Part shown: positions 26,971 through 34,197 of the stretch, piece after piece
Position numbering within the stretch: the stretch's first letter is position 1
How the letters are laid out: each line of letters begins with the position of its first letter
Origin: Nannocystis punicea
GTDB taxonomy: Bacteria > Myxococcota_A > Polyangia > Nannocystales > Nannocystaceae
Length of the DNA stretch: 64,000 nucleotides
Assembly: GCF_026965555.1 (NCBI RefSeq)
Contig: NZ_CP114040.1
Location: 6,696,001 to 6,760,000 of the forward strand
Direction of reading: 5' to 3'
Position numbers and translations under genes: made by a program
Notes under the pieces: generated by a model
What the model was told of the DNA's origin: nothing
What the model saw: only the letters and a program-made list of their open reading frames with translations
Databases searched by the model: none

Positions 26971-27056
26971 CTGTCACGAGGAACATGCTCGCAAGGGCAT
27001 GTCCCTTCGTTTTTGCCCGATCGGACATGCCCCGAGCGACATGTCCCGAAGCACCT
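26971..27056. repeat. Six-unit 14-bp-pitch hairpin array
   Basis: The whole intergenic gap between the convergent lipoprotein and alr is the array: cores at CTGTCAC, ACATGCTC, GCATGTCC, a degenerate TTTTGCCC, ACATGCCC and ACATGTCC, each 14 bp from the next. It ends on the alr stop codon. As it lies between convergent genes, a bidirectional transcript-end role is possible. Confidence 0.9.
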
Positions 27057-28266
27057 ATCCGCGCCGCGGCACCCGCTTGGAGATCCCGCAGCAGATCTCG
27101 TACGGGATCACGTCGGCCCAGCGGGCCAGCTCGTAGACGTCGATGCGGTCGCGGCCCTGCGCGCCGAGCAGCGTCACGCGCTCGCCCTCGCGGGCGTCGG
27201 GCAGGTCGGTCACGTCGATCATCGACACGTCCATGGTGATGTTGCCGACCACGCGGCAGCGGTGCCCGCGGACCAGCACCTGGGCCTGGCCGCTCATGCG
27301 CCGCGGGTAGCCGTCGGCGTAGCCGACCGGCACGATGCCGAGCCGCGACGGCCGCGACAGCTCCATGCGGTGCCCGTACGACACCCGCGCACCGGCCGGG
27401 AGCTCGCGGATCCCGAGGATCCGCGAGTGCACGCTCATCGCCATCTTCAGGCCCGGCAGCTCGACCTCGCGGCTCGACGCGGCGCCGTAGATCGCCACGC
27501 CCGGGCGCACCATGTCGAAGTGCGCGTGCGGCAGGCGGACCAGCCCCGCGCTGTTGCACACGTGGCGGATCGGCGGGTGGAAGCCGCGGCTGGCCAGCAC
27601 CGCCAGGCTGTCGCGGAACGACTCGAGCTGGCGCGGGCTCGTCGCGTCGTCGGGCTCGTCGGCGCAGGCGAAGTGGGTCATCACCCCCTCGAGGCGCACG
27701 TGCTGCCCGTCCTCGCCTTCGAGCCAGTCGAGGAACTCCGGCAGCTGCCCCGGCAGCGCGCCGAGGCGCGACATGCCGGTGTCGATCTTCAGATGGATCG
27801 GCAGCGGCGGCGCCCCGCTGCGGCGGACCGCGGCGCTGAGCAGCTGCAGGTGCTCGCGCGCCCACACCACTGGCGTCAGCGAGCGGTGCACGATCACGTC
27901 TTCGGAGCCCGGATGGACCCCGCCGAGCACCAGCAGCGGCGCGCGGATCTCGGCCTGGCGCAGCTCGACGCCCTCTTCGACGAGGCTGACCGCGCAGCCC
28001 CACGCGCCGGCGTCGACGAACGTGCGGGCGGCCTCGATCGCTCCGTGGCCGTAGCCGTCGGCCTTGACCACCGCGAGCACGCGGCAGCGCGCACCGACGG
28101 CGGCCTGCACGGTGCGCAGGTTGTGGACCATCGCCCCGGCGTCGACATACGCATAAGTCGGCCGGACTTCGACGATCGGAGCTTGCCTGCGGTCGGCGAC
28201 CCGACGTTCAGGCCCGGAATAAGGCACGGGCCCGAAGTTAGCACGAGGAGTCGGGGAACGTGGCAT
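27055..28266 (-). CDS. alr: Alanine racemase
   Basis: A 403-residue PLP enzyme making D-alanine for peptidoglycan. The PLP lysine is K68 in VVKADGYGHG; the second catalytic base is Y297 in RVSYGHRM; HLKIDTGMSRLG and MVRPGVAIYG are further signatures. Length is slightly above typical (about 370) because of a 30-residue polar N-terminal extension. Its stop codon abuts the hairpin array. It is convergent with the lipoprotein gene and co-oriented with the Crp-type regulator gene, whose stop lies about 50 bp upstream of the alr start. Confidence 0.95.
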   Translation of the reverse strand: MPRSPTPRANFGPVPYSGPERRVADRRQAPIVEVRPTYAYVDAGAMVHNLRTVQAAVGARCRVLAVVKADGYGHGAIEAARTFVDAGAWGCAVSLVEEGVELRQAEIRAPLLVLGGVHPGSEDVIVHRSLTPVVWAREHLQLLSAAVRRSGAPPLPIHLKIDTGMSRLGALPGQLPEFLDWLEGEDGQHVRLEGVMTHFACADEPDDATSPRQLESFRDSLAVLASRGFHPPIRHVCNSAGLVRLPHAHFDMVRPGVAIYGAASSREVELPGLKMAMSVHSRILGIRELPAGARVSYGHRMELSRPSRLGIVPVGYADGYPRRMSGQAQVLVRGHRCRVVGNITMDVSMIDVTDLPDAREGERVTLLGAQGRDRIDVYELARWADVIPYEICCGISKRVPRRG

Positions 28267-28313
28267 CGGACGCGTCCCCCAACGCGTCCGGCCCCGCCGA
28301 CATTCCGCGGCTC

Positions 28314-29042
28314 TCAGGTCGTCTCGTTGACGAGGCTGTCGTTGAGGATCATGCGCCGGCCGCTGCCGCTGACGAGGCCGTTGCGGGCCATCGCGCTGAG
28401 CGTGCGGGACACGGTCTCGCGACAGGAGCCGACCATGCGGGCGAGCTCCGACTGCGTCGGCACCGGCGCCAGGATCCAGCCGGCGCTGGCCGGGTTGCGG
28501 CGGCCTTGACGGCGGGCCAGGCGGGCGAGCGTGCGGCGCAGCCGCTGCTCCACGTCACACAGCGCCAGGCCGCTGGCCACGGCCTCGACCTCGCGGAGCT
28601 TCTCGTACTGCAGCCGCATCAAGCGGACCACGGTCTCGGGCTCGCGCCGGAGGTGCTCGCTGAGCGCCTCGCCGGGGATCCGGAGCATCTCGCTCTGCAC
28701 CGCGGCGACGGCGGTGGTCGACATCACCATCCCGGGCATCGCGCAGTTCTCGCCGAACACTTCGCCGGGCCCGAGGCTCGACAGGATGAGGTCACGGTTG
28801 CCGTCGACGGCCCGGACCAGGTTGATGCGCCCGCGGAGCACGATATAAAGGCCGTCAGCGGGCTGTCCGTCGTGGCAGAGGATGCTGGCGGGCGTCTTTC
28901 GGACTCGCACCGCAGTGCGCCCCAGCACCTCCAGTTCGGCGGGGCGGGCGGCGGTGAAGGGCTCGACGCAGGACAGGATATCCTGGGCTTCCATGCGCTC
29001 CAGGGGGATGCTAGGGCGGCGGGATTCCGACTCAACGTGCAT
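28314..29042 (-). CDS. Crp/Fnr family transcriptional regulator
   Basis: A 242-residue regulator. The N-terminal cyclic-nucleotide-binding fold (about 15-135) has ADGLYIVLRGRINLV and LGPGEVFGE. A dimerisation helix follows, and a C-terminal winged helix has the recognition region TQSELARMVGSCRETVSRTLSAMARNG. The cyclic-nucleotide pocket Arg-Ser pair is not evident, so the ligand is uncertain, and there is no Fnr Cys cluster. ATG 29042 is preferred to the upstream TTG; an ATG at 28994 is also possible. It is divergent from thiS and might regulate it, but nothing in the sequence proves that. Confidence 0.85.
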   Translation of the reverse strand: MHVESESRRPSIPLERMEAQDILSCVEPFTAARPAELEVLGRTAVRVRKTPASILCHDGQPADGLYIVLRGRINLVRAVDGNRDLILSSLGPGEVFGENCAMPGMVMSTTAVAAVQSEMLRIPGEALSEHLRREPETVVRLMRLQYEKLREVEAVASGLALCDVEQRLRRTLARLARRQGRRNPASAGWILAPVPTQSELARMVGSCRETVSRTLSAMARNGLVSGSGRRMILNDSLVNETT

Positions 29043-29268
29043 GCTTGTGGGGGTGAGCACAAAGCGGGCCAAACGCCGGCACGGCGCGTCAAACGCCTAA
29101 CTCGTTGATTTTCCAGCCGTCTTCCAAAAATACGGCGATCATCGCGCCCCTGGAGACCTGTTGCACGATCGCCACAGGTGAGTGAATTGGGCAACGCTGT
29201 GATCCATGTCGTGCCGGCGCACATGGCGCCAGCTCGTCCTACCACCAGTTCGTTGTACCTTTCCGCCC

Positions 29269-29472
29269 GTGCCGACCCTCGTGCTCAACGGCGAGCCCCA
29301 CCCCATCGCGCCCGGGACCACGGTCGCGGCGCTGGTCGCTTCGCTGGGTCTGGACCCGCGGCAGGTAGCGGTCGAACGCAACCGAGAGATCGTGCCACGG
29401 GCCACCTACGAACAGACCGAGCTGGTCGACGGTGATCGGCTCGAGGTGGTCACCTTCGTCGGCGGAGGCTGA
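29269..29472 (+). CDS. thiS: Thiamine biosynthesis sulfur carrier ThiS
   Basis: A 67-residue ubiquitin-like protein: LVLNGEPHPIAPGTTVAALV, VAVERNREIVPRATY and the C-terminal VVTFVGGG. The terminal GlyGly is adenylated and thiocarboxylated to donate sulfur to the thiazole ring. GTG start gives the family's usual 65-67 residues. The thiG gene starts 1 bp after the stop. No TPP riboswitch pattern was found in the 226 bp between the regulator and thiS. Confidence 0.93.
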   Translation: MPTLVLNGEPHPIAPGTTVAALVASLGLDPRQVAVERNREIVPRATYEQTELVDGDRLEVVTFVGGG

Positions 29473-29473
29473 A

Positions 29474-30250
29474 GTGAGCGACACACACGACACCTGGACC
29501 CTCGCCGGTCGCACCCTGACCTCGCGGCTCATCATCGGCACCGGCAAGTACAAGGACGCCGAGGAGACGCGCGCCTCCCTGGCCGCCAGCGGCGCCGAGA
29601 TCGTGACCGTCGCCCTGCGGCGCGTCGACCTCAAGGCCAAGGACAACCTCCTGTCGTGGATCGACCGCAGCCGCTACACGCTGCTGCCGAACACGGCCGG
29701 CTGCTACACCGCCGACGAGGCCGTCCGCACGCTCCGGCTGGCGCGCGAGCTCGGCATCGCCGACCTCGTCAAGCTCGAGGTCATCGGCGACCCGCGCACG
29801 CTCCTGCCCGACAACGAGGAGACCTTGAAGGCCGCCAAGATCCTCCTCGACGAGGGCTTCGTCGTCCTTCCTTACTGCACCGACGACCCGATCGTGTGCC
29901 GCAAGCTCGAGGCGATGGGCTGCGCCGCAGTGATGCCGCTCGCGGCGCCGATCGGCAGCGGCCTCGGGATCCGCAACCCGCACAACATCCGCCTCATCGT
30001 CGAGCAGGCCAAGATCCCGGTCGTCGTCGACGCCGGCGTCGGCACCGCCAGCGACGCTGCGATCGCCATGGAGCTCGGCTGCACCGCCGTGCTCATGAAC
30101 ACCGCCGTCGCTCACGCCCAGGTGCCCGTGCTCATGGCCGAGGCCATGCGCGACGGCATCATCGCCGGTCGCAAGGCCTACCGCGCCGGCCGCATGCCCG
30201 CGCGCGTGATCGGCAGCGCCTCGAGCCCCACCACCGGCATGATCGAGTGA
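29474..30250 (+). CDS. thiG: Thiazole synthase
   Basis: A 258-residue TIM barrel forming the thiamine thiazole phosphate from deoxyxylulose phosphate, dehydroglycine and ThiS-thiocarboxylate. Signatures are SRLIIGTGKYKD at the N-terminus, TVALRRVD, the LLPNTAGCYTADEAV segment, the Schiff-base lysine in LVKLEVIGD (about 100), VMPLAAPIGSGLGI and VVVDAGVGTASDA. Directly follows thiS. Confidence 0.96.
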   Translation: MSDTHDTWTLAGRTLTSRLIIGTGKYKDAEETRASLAASGAEIVTVALRRVDLKAKDNLLSWIDRSRYTLLPNTAGCYTADEAVRTLRLARELGIADLVKLEVIGDPRTLLPDNEETLKAAKILLDEGFVVLPYCTDDPIVCRKLEAMGCAAVMPLAAPIGSGLGIRNPHNIRLIVEQAKIPVVVDAGVGTASDAAIAMELGCTAVLMNTAVAHAQVPVLMAEAMRDGIIAGRKAYRAGRMPARVIGSASSPTTGMIE

Positions 30251-30500
30251 GCCGCCGGCGCGAGGACGCGAGCCACACGAGCCACCGGTGAGTCCGCCGG
30301 CACGACTGCCGGCACACGCTCCGCCACGCCGACCGCGGTCCGGCCCGTCGCTCCCACGCCGACTGGCATCGAGGCCGAACCCTCTCGCCGCCCACGCCTG
30401 CTCACTCGAGACGGCGGTGGTTCGTCCGTCGCCGACGCGACGCTCCCATGGCGTGAACGGCCGCACCTCGGCCTCGCCGCTCGCGCATCCGTCTCACCGG

Positions 30501-30654
30501 CCTCGAGCGCTCTGCACCCGCGCACCCGCGCCTCGCCGGCCTCGAGCGCTCTTCCCCCGTGCACCCGCGCCTCGCCGGTCTCGAGCGCTCTTCCCCCGGG
30601 CATCCGTCTCACCGGCCTCGAGCGCTCTGCACCCGCGCACCCGCGCCTCGCCGG
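30501..30654. repeat. Four tandem copies of a 37-39 bp repeat
   Basis: Four copies beginning CCTCGAGCGCTCT lie head to tail (30501-30539, 30540-30578, 30579-30615, 30616-30654), with partial copies at both ends. Copies 1 and 4 are near identical; copy 3 is 2 bp shorter. They fill much of the 454-bp thiG-thiE gap, which otherwise shows no gene. Confidence 0.9.
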
Positions 30655-30704
30655 CCTCGAGGCTCCTCTTCCCCGCGCGCCGTCGCACACTTCCTCGCGC
30701 TCTC

Positions 30705-31388
30705 GTGACCCCGCCCTTCCACCTGCTCGCCATCACCCCGCCGACCGGCCCCGTCGATCCCGAGCTCGTCGCGCGCTGGCGCGTCGGCGCCGGCGAGCGA
30801 GCTCTCGCCGTCCTGCTGCGCGAGCCCGGGGCGGCGCCGGAGGCCCTGCTCGACCCGGCCGGCCGCCTGGCGCCGCTGGTCCGCCGCTGCCGCGATCGCG
30901 CGATTCCGCTCCTGCTTGCCGTCGATCCGGGCCTCGCAGTGCGCGCCGCCGCGCTGCCGGGCATCGACGGCCTTCACCTGCGCGGCGACCCCTCGCTCGC
31001 CTGCCTCGCCGAGCTGCGCGCGCGTCTCCCTGGCCTGCTCGGGCGGGCCGTCCACGGCGAGCCGCAGCCCGGCCATCATCTCGTCGACTACACCCTCGTC
31101 GCCCCGATCTTCGCGCCGACGACGGCCCAGCCCGGCGCCCCGCTCGGCAGCAAGCGCCCGATCGGCCTCGCCGGTCTGCGCGCCTGGACCGCGGATCCGG
31201 CCGCCTGCGTCGTCGCCCTCGGCGGCGTCGGCCCCGGCACCGCCGGCGACTGCCTGGTCGCCGGCGCGCGGGCCCTCGCCGGGATCGGCGTCTTCTTTGG
31301 TCCGCTCGAACGGGTCGAGCAAGATGTCGCCGCGCTGAGCGAGCAGCTCCGCGTCGCGCATGTTCTTTCGCCGCGAGCCAGAACCTGA
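30705..31388 (+). CDS. thiE: ThiE/TenI-like thiamine phosphate synthase family protein
   Basis: A 227-residue TIM-barrel protein of the thiamine-phosphate synthase superfamily: FHLLAITPP at strand 1, IPLLLAVDPGLAV, GLHLRGD, the phosphate-loop-like APIFAPTTAQPGAPLG, and VVALGGVGPGTAGDCLVAGARALAGIGVFFG at the C-terminus. The family PxxxSxTK loop is degenerate, as in TenI-type relatives, so synthase activity is not certain. Context after thiS-thiG supports a thiamine role. Start GTG follows the tandem repeat block. The gene overlaps the next by 29 nt. Confidence 0.75.
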   Translation: MTPPFHLLAITPPTGPVDPELVARWRVGAGERALAVLLREPGAAPEALLDPAGRLAPLVRRCRDRAIPLLLAVDPGLAVRAAALPGIDGLHLRGDPSLACLAELRARLPGLLGRAVHGEPQPGHHLVDYTLVAPIFAPTTAQPGAPLGSKRPIGLAGLRAWTADPAACVVALGGVGPGTAGDCLVAGARALAGIGVFFGPLERVEQDVAALSEQLRVAHVLSPRART

Positions 31389-32220
31389 CGACTACCCCGC
31401 GCCGCCGGACCGCACCTGGCCGACGCGGCTCGCCTGGTGCGTCCTCGTCGGCGGCGCCGCGCTGCTGGTCCTCCGCTGCAGCCTCGCCACCGTCGTCGAG
31501 ATCCACGGCGACGGCATGGCGCCCAACCTCCGCAGCGGCGATCACGTCCTGTTCGTCCGCGGCACCTGGGGCCTCGATCGCGGCGACCTCGTCGTCTACG
31601 ACCCCACGCCGCCGCCCCCGCCGCCCGAGCCGCCGCCCGTGCAGGAGCTCCCCGGCGACAAGCCTGTCCCCGAGGCTCGCCCGCGCGTGCCCGGCAGCCG
31701 CGATCGCCTGCGCAACACCGCCGTCGTCGACGCCAAGGAGCTCGGCCTCGACGACGAGTGGGAGAAAGTCCAGCGGCGCAGCGGCGTCGCCGGCAAGCTC
31801 CCGCCGCGCAGCCTTCGGGTCGCGCGGATCCTCGCCCTCCCCGGCGACAGCGTCACCTTCGGCGACCCGCGCGGCGCCCTCGGCCTGGCGATCAACGGCG
31901 AACCGCTCGCGCACAAGCCCGGCGACGGCCCGGGCGAGGCCGGCGCGCGCCCCACCTCCTTCGAGATCATCGGCGATCGCCGCTATCAAGTGTTCGCCAG
32001 CACCGCCGGCCCCGACGCCTGGCGCGGCATCGGCATCCCCGCCGACGGCGGCCCCTACGAGATGCCCGCCGACGGCTATCTGCTCGTCGCCGACAACCGT
32101 GACGAGGGCGCCTGCTGCGACTCGCGGGCGATCGGCTGGGTCGAGACCGACCAGATCCGCGGCGAGATCGTCCTCCGCCTCGGCGGCGCCCCCGAAGACC
32201 CGCCGGCCGACAAGCGCTGA
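31360..32220 (+). CDS. Signal peptidase I-like protein lacking Ser and Lys catalytic residues
   Basis: A 286-residue type I signal peptidase-like (S26) protein: one membrane helix (about 22-45), box B-like EIHGDGMAPNLRSGDHV, box D-like RILALPGDSV and box E-like GYLLVADNRDEGACCDSR. The catalytic Ser before Met in box B is replaced by Gly52, and the box D Lys is replaced by Ala155 when aligned by eye with KRxxGLPGD. It therefore looks like a non-catalytic relative. A Pro/Glu-rich insert occupies about 83-115. It overlaps the thiE-like gene by 29 nt. Its stop abuts a hairpin array. Confidence 0.8.
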   Translation: MFFRREPEPDDYPAPPDRTWPTRLAWCVLVGGAALLVLRCSLATVVEIHGDGMAPNLRSGDHVLFVRGTWGLDRGDLVVYDPTPPPPPPEPPPVQELPGDKPVPEARPRVPGSRDRLRNTAVVDAKELGLDDEWEKVQRRSGVAGKLPPRSLRVARILALPGDSVTFGDPRGALGLAINGEPLAHKPGDGPGEAGARPTSFEIIGDRRYQVFASTAGPDAWRGIGIPADGGPYEMPADGYLLVADNRDEGACCDSRAIGWVETDQIRGEIVLRLGGAPEDPPADKR

Positions 32221-32288
32221 AGGACATGCCCCGAAGGACATGCCTTCATGGGCATGTCCTCGATGACATGTCTGTTACGTCCTGTCCT
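32221..32288. repeat. Five-unit 14-bp-pitch hairpin array
   Basis: Cores GGACATGCCC, GGACATGCCT, GGGCATGTCC, TGACATGTCT and CGTCCTGTCC follow at exactly 14 bp. Stems include TGCCC-CGAA-GGACA, TGCCT-TCAT-GGGCA and TGTCC-TCGA-TGACA. The array lies between convergent genes and its last unit encodes the C-terminus of the monooxygenase-like protein. Confidence 0.92.
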
Positions 32289-32640
32289 CTTCGCCCTCGC
32301 CGCCCAGCGTCAGGTCGGACACCTCCTCATGGAACGCCGGCGGGCGCGACCGTTCGGCCGTCGCGCGCATCGCCTGCACGTGCGCGAGGAGCTCCGGGTC
32401 CTGCGGGCTCCTCGCCTGGGAGGCCTCCCACGCCGCCCGGCTGGCCCAGCGGGCGATCCCGACGAACACGAGCGACTCCTCGGCGCTGCGGACCAGCAGG
32501 CTCCCGCGAGCCCCCGACACGTGTGTCCGCATCCACCGCGTGATCCCGCGCCACGCCGTCGCGAACGCCTCTTCCTGGCCCGGCTTCACCTTCCCTCTGT
32601 ACATCACGCGGATCGACGTCGGCCTCCGTGCGACCTGCAC
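32275..32640 (-). CDS. Antibiotic-biosynthesis-monooxygenase (ABM) domain protein
   Basis: About 121 residues forming a dimeric alpha/beta-barrel (ABM) domain: IRVMYRGKVKPGQEEAFATAWRG, LLVRSAEESLVFVGIARW and SRAAWEASQARSP. ABM proteins act as cofactorless oxygenases or ligand-binding dimers; function here is open. The start is uncertain: GTG at 32640 keeps the first strand intact, ATG at 32604 would remove it. The last residues are encoded by the hairpin array. Upstream sequence to hemC (32641-32941) holds no convincing gene. Confidence 0.65.
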   Translation of the reverse strand: MQVARRPTSIRVMYRGKVKPGQEEAFATAWRGITRWMRTHVSGARGSLLVRSAEESLVFVGIARWASRAAWEASQARSPQDPELLAHVQAMRATAERSRPPAFHEEVSDLTLGGEGEEDRT

Positions 32641-32941
32641 CTCGGGACAGCCGCTCCGCGCAGCCGGTCTGCAGGTCGTCGCACCGGAGCAGCTTGCACG
32701 CGCAGCGGGCCAGCACCGAGCGATCATCCGCGCTCGGGTTCCCGACCGGTCCATGCTCTTCATCCAACCGCGGGGTTGCGGCCCGCCCCGATCGCCGGCG
32801 CCGGACCGGCCCGACCCGGCCGATGACGTCACGCTCTCCACGCCGAGCTCGCCCCGGCGCCCCTACCGCCCGGCCCCGGGAGGCCGCCAATTCCTCGCAG
32901 TGGCGCGTCCACGAGCGCAGGCGCTATGATTCGCGTCCGGC

Positions 32942-33940
32942 ATGACCGCCTCGACCAAGCCCGACCTCGATCGTCCGCTGCGGATCGGAACTCGCGCCTC
33001 CGAGCTGGCGCTCTGGCAAGCGCACCACATCCGCGACCGGTTGCGCGCCGTGTGGGGCGACGGGCTGGTCGTCGAGCTCGTCCACATCACCACCGAGGGC
33101 GACCGCATCCAGGACCGCCCGCTCAACCAGATCGGCGGCAAGGGCCTGTTCGTCAACGCCATCGAGGAGCGGCTCGCCGCCGGCGACGTCGACCTCGCCG
33201 TCCACAGCATGAAGGACCTGCCCGGGCGCCTGCACCCCGGCCTCGCCATCGTCTGCACCCCCCCGCGGGAGGACGCGCGCGACGCCCTGGTCCTCGGCGC
33301 CGCCCTGCGCTCCGCTCTCTGTCCCGAAGGACATGCTCCGAGCGACCTGTCCATTCAGTCCTTGCCCGCCGGCGCCACTCTCGGCACCACCAGCCTGCGC
33401 CGCGGCGCCCTCGCCCTGCGCCTGAACCCCGGCCTGCAGATCCGCCCGCTGCGCGGCAACGTGCCGACGCGCCTGCGCAAGCTCGACGCCGGCGACTACG
33501 ACGCCATCCTGCTCGCCACCGCCGGCCTCGTCCGCCTCGGCCTGGCCGACCGAATCGACGCGCGCCTCGATCCCGAGCAGTTCTGTCCCGCCGCGTGTCA
33601 GGGGATCCTCGCGCTCGAGAGCCGCGCCGACGACGACCGCGTGCGCGCCCTCGTGGCCCCCCTCGACGACGCCCAGGCCGCCACGGTCGCCGCGGCCGAG
33701 CGGGCCTTCCTCGCCCGGCTCGACGGCGGCTGCCAGGTCCCCATGGGCTGCCACGCCGAGCTGCGCGACGACCTCCTGCACGTCCGCGGCGTCATCACCG
33801 ACCCCGGCGGCCGCCCCTGCTTCACCGCCACCCGCGTCGGCCCCCCGGCGAGCGCGGCCGAGCTCGGCACCGCCGTCGCCGAGCTCCTGCTCCGCCTCGG
33901 CGCCGACGCCGTGCTCGCCGCCCTCGCGCACAAGACCTGA
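32942..33940 (+). CDS. hemC: Hydroxymethylbilane synthase with a 14-residue insertion
   Basis: A 332-residue porphobilinogen deaminase of the haem pathway. It shows RIGTRASELALWQAHHI, IGGKGLFVNAIEE, VHSMKDLPG, GTTSLRRGAL, RPLRGNVPTRLRKLDAG and the dipyrromethane-binding Cys in DGGCQVPMG (about 263). Between DALV and LPAG there are 23 residues against 9 in the E. coli enzyme as I recall it; the 14 extra residues are encoded by a 42-bp, three-unit hairpin array (33320-33361). The insertion is on a loop before GTTSLRR, so function is likely kept. Followed directly by another array. Confidence 0.95.
   Translation: MTASTKPDLDRPLRIGTRASELALWQAHHIRDRLRAVWGDGLVVELVHITTEGDRIQDRPLNQIGGKGLFVNAIEERLAAGDVDLAVHSMKDLPGRLHPGLAIVCTPPREDARDALVLGAALRSALCPEGHAPSDLSIQSLPAGATLGTTSLRRGALALRLNPGLQIRPLRGNVPTRLRKLDAGDYDAILLATAGLVRLGLADRIDARLDPEQFCPAACQGILALESRADDDRVRALVAPLDDAQAATVAAAERAFLARLDGGCQVPMGCHAELRDDLLHVRGVITDPGGRPCFTATRVGPPASAAELGTAVAELLLRLGADAVLAALAHKT
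33320..33361. repeat. 42-bp hairpin-array insertion in hemC
   Basis: Three 14-bp units (TGTCC-CGAA-GGACA then ATGCTC and CCTGTCC cores) encode 14 residues starting CPEGHAP that are absent from the family at this position. Confidence 0.85.
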
Positions 33941-34018
33941 AGCACATGCTCGAGAGGGCATGTCGTAGAACACATGCCCTTTAGGGCATGCCCTACACGC
34001 CATGCTCCACCGCAGCGC
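33934..34018. repeat. Six-unit 14-bp-pitch hairpin array after hemC
   Basis: Starting at the hemC stop: GACCTGAAG, CACATGCTC, GGCATGTCG, CACATGCCC, GGCATGCCC and GCCATGCTC, each 14 bp apart. Stems include TGCCC-TTTA-GGGCA. A further pair (GACATGCAC, CCCTGCCC) lies at about 34043-34068. The gap to hemA holds no gene. Confidence 0.92.
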
Positions 34019-34197
34019 CGTATCGCTGCGCTCGCGCGGAGCGTTGAACGACATGCACGAGAGGCCCTGCCCGGCGAGCCGGCGAAGTTCGACGCCACGA
34101 TGAGCGCACCACGAGCGGCTTTGCGGTTGCGAGCCCCGCCCGACGCGGCCGCCGCCTTGGCGAACGCACGTCCACGCGTCGTTCGTCCCGGGCGAAA

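Noticed and set aside
26971..27056. CRISPR array
   Set aside because: The repeats are 10-bp palindromes with 4-bp loops at 14-bp pitch; no 25-40 bp direct repeats, spacers or cas genes.
28314..28450. Operator for the Crp-type regulator near alr
   Set aside because: No TGTGA-N6-TCACA type site is visible nearby.
29043..29268. TPP riboswitch upstream of thiS
   Set aside because: The conserved CTGAGA and later core elements are not present in order; no supportable structure.
30501..30654. CRISPR-like repeat block
   Set aside because: Copies are contiguous tandem repeats with no unique spacers.
32641..32941. Possible small gene between the ABM gene and hemC
   Set aside because: Frames lack genome-like codon bias and have no homology signature; treated as intergenic.
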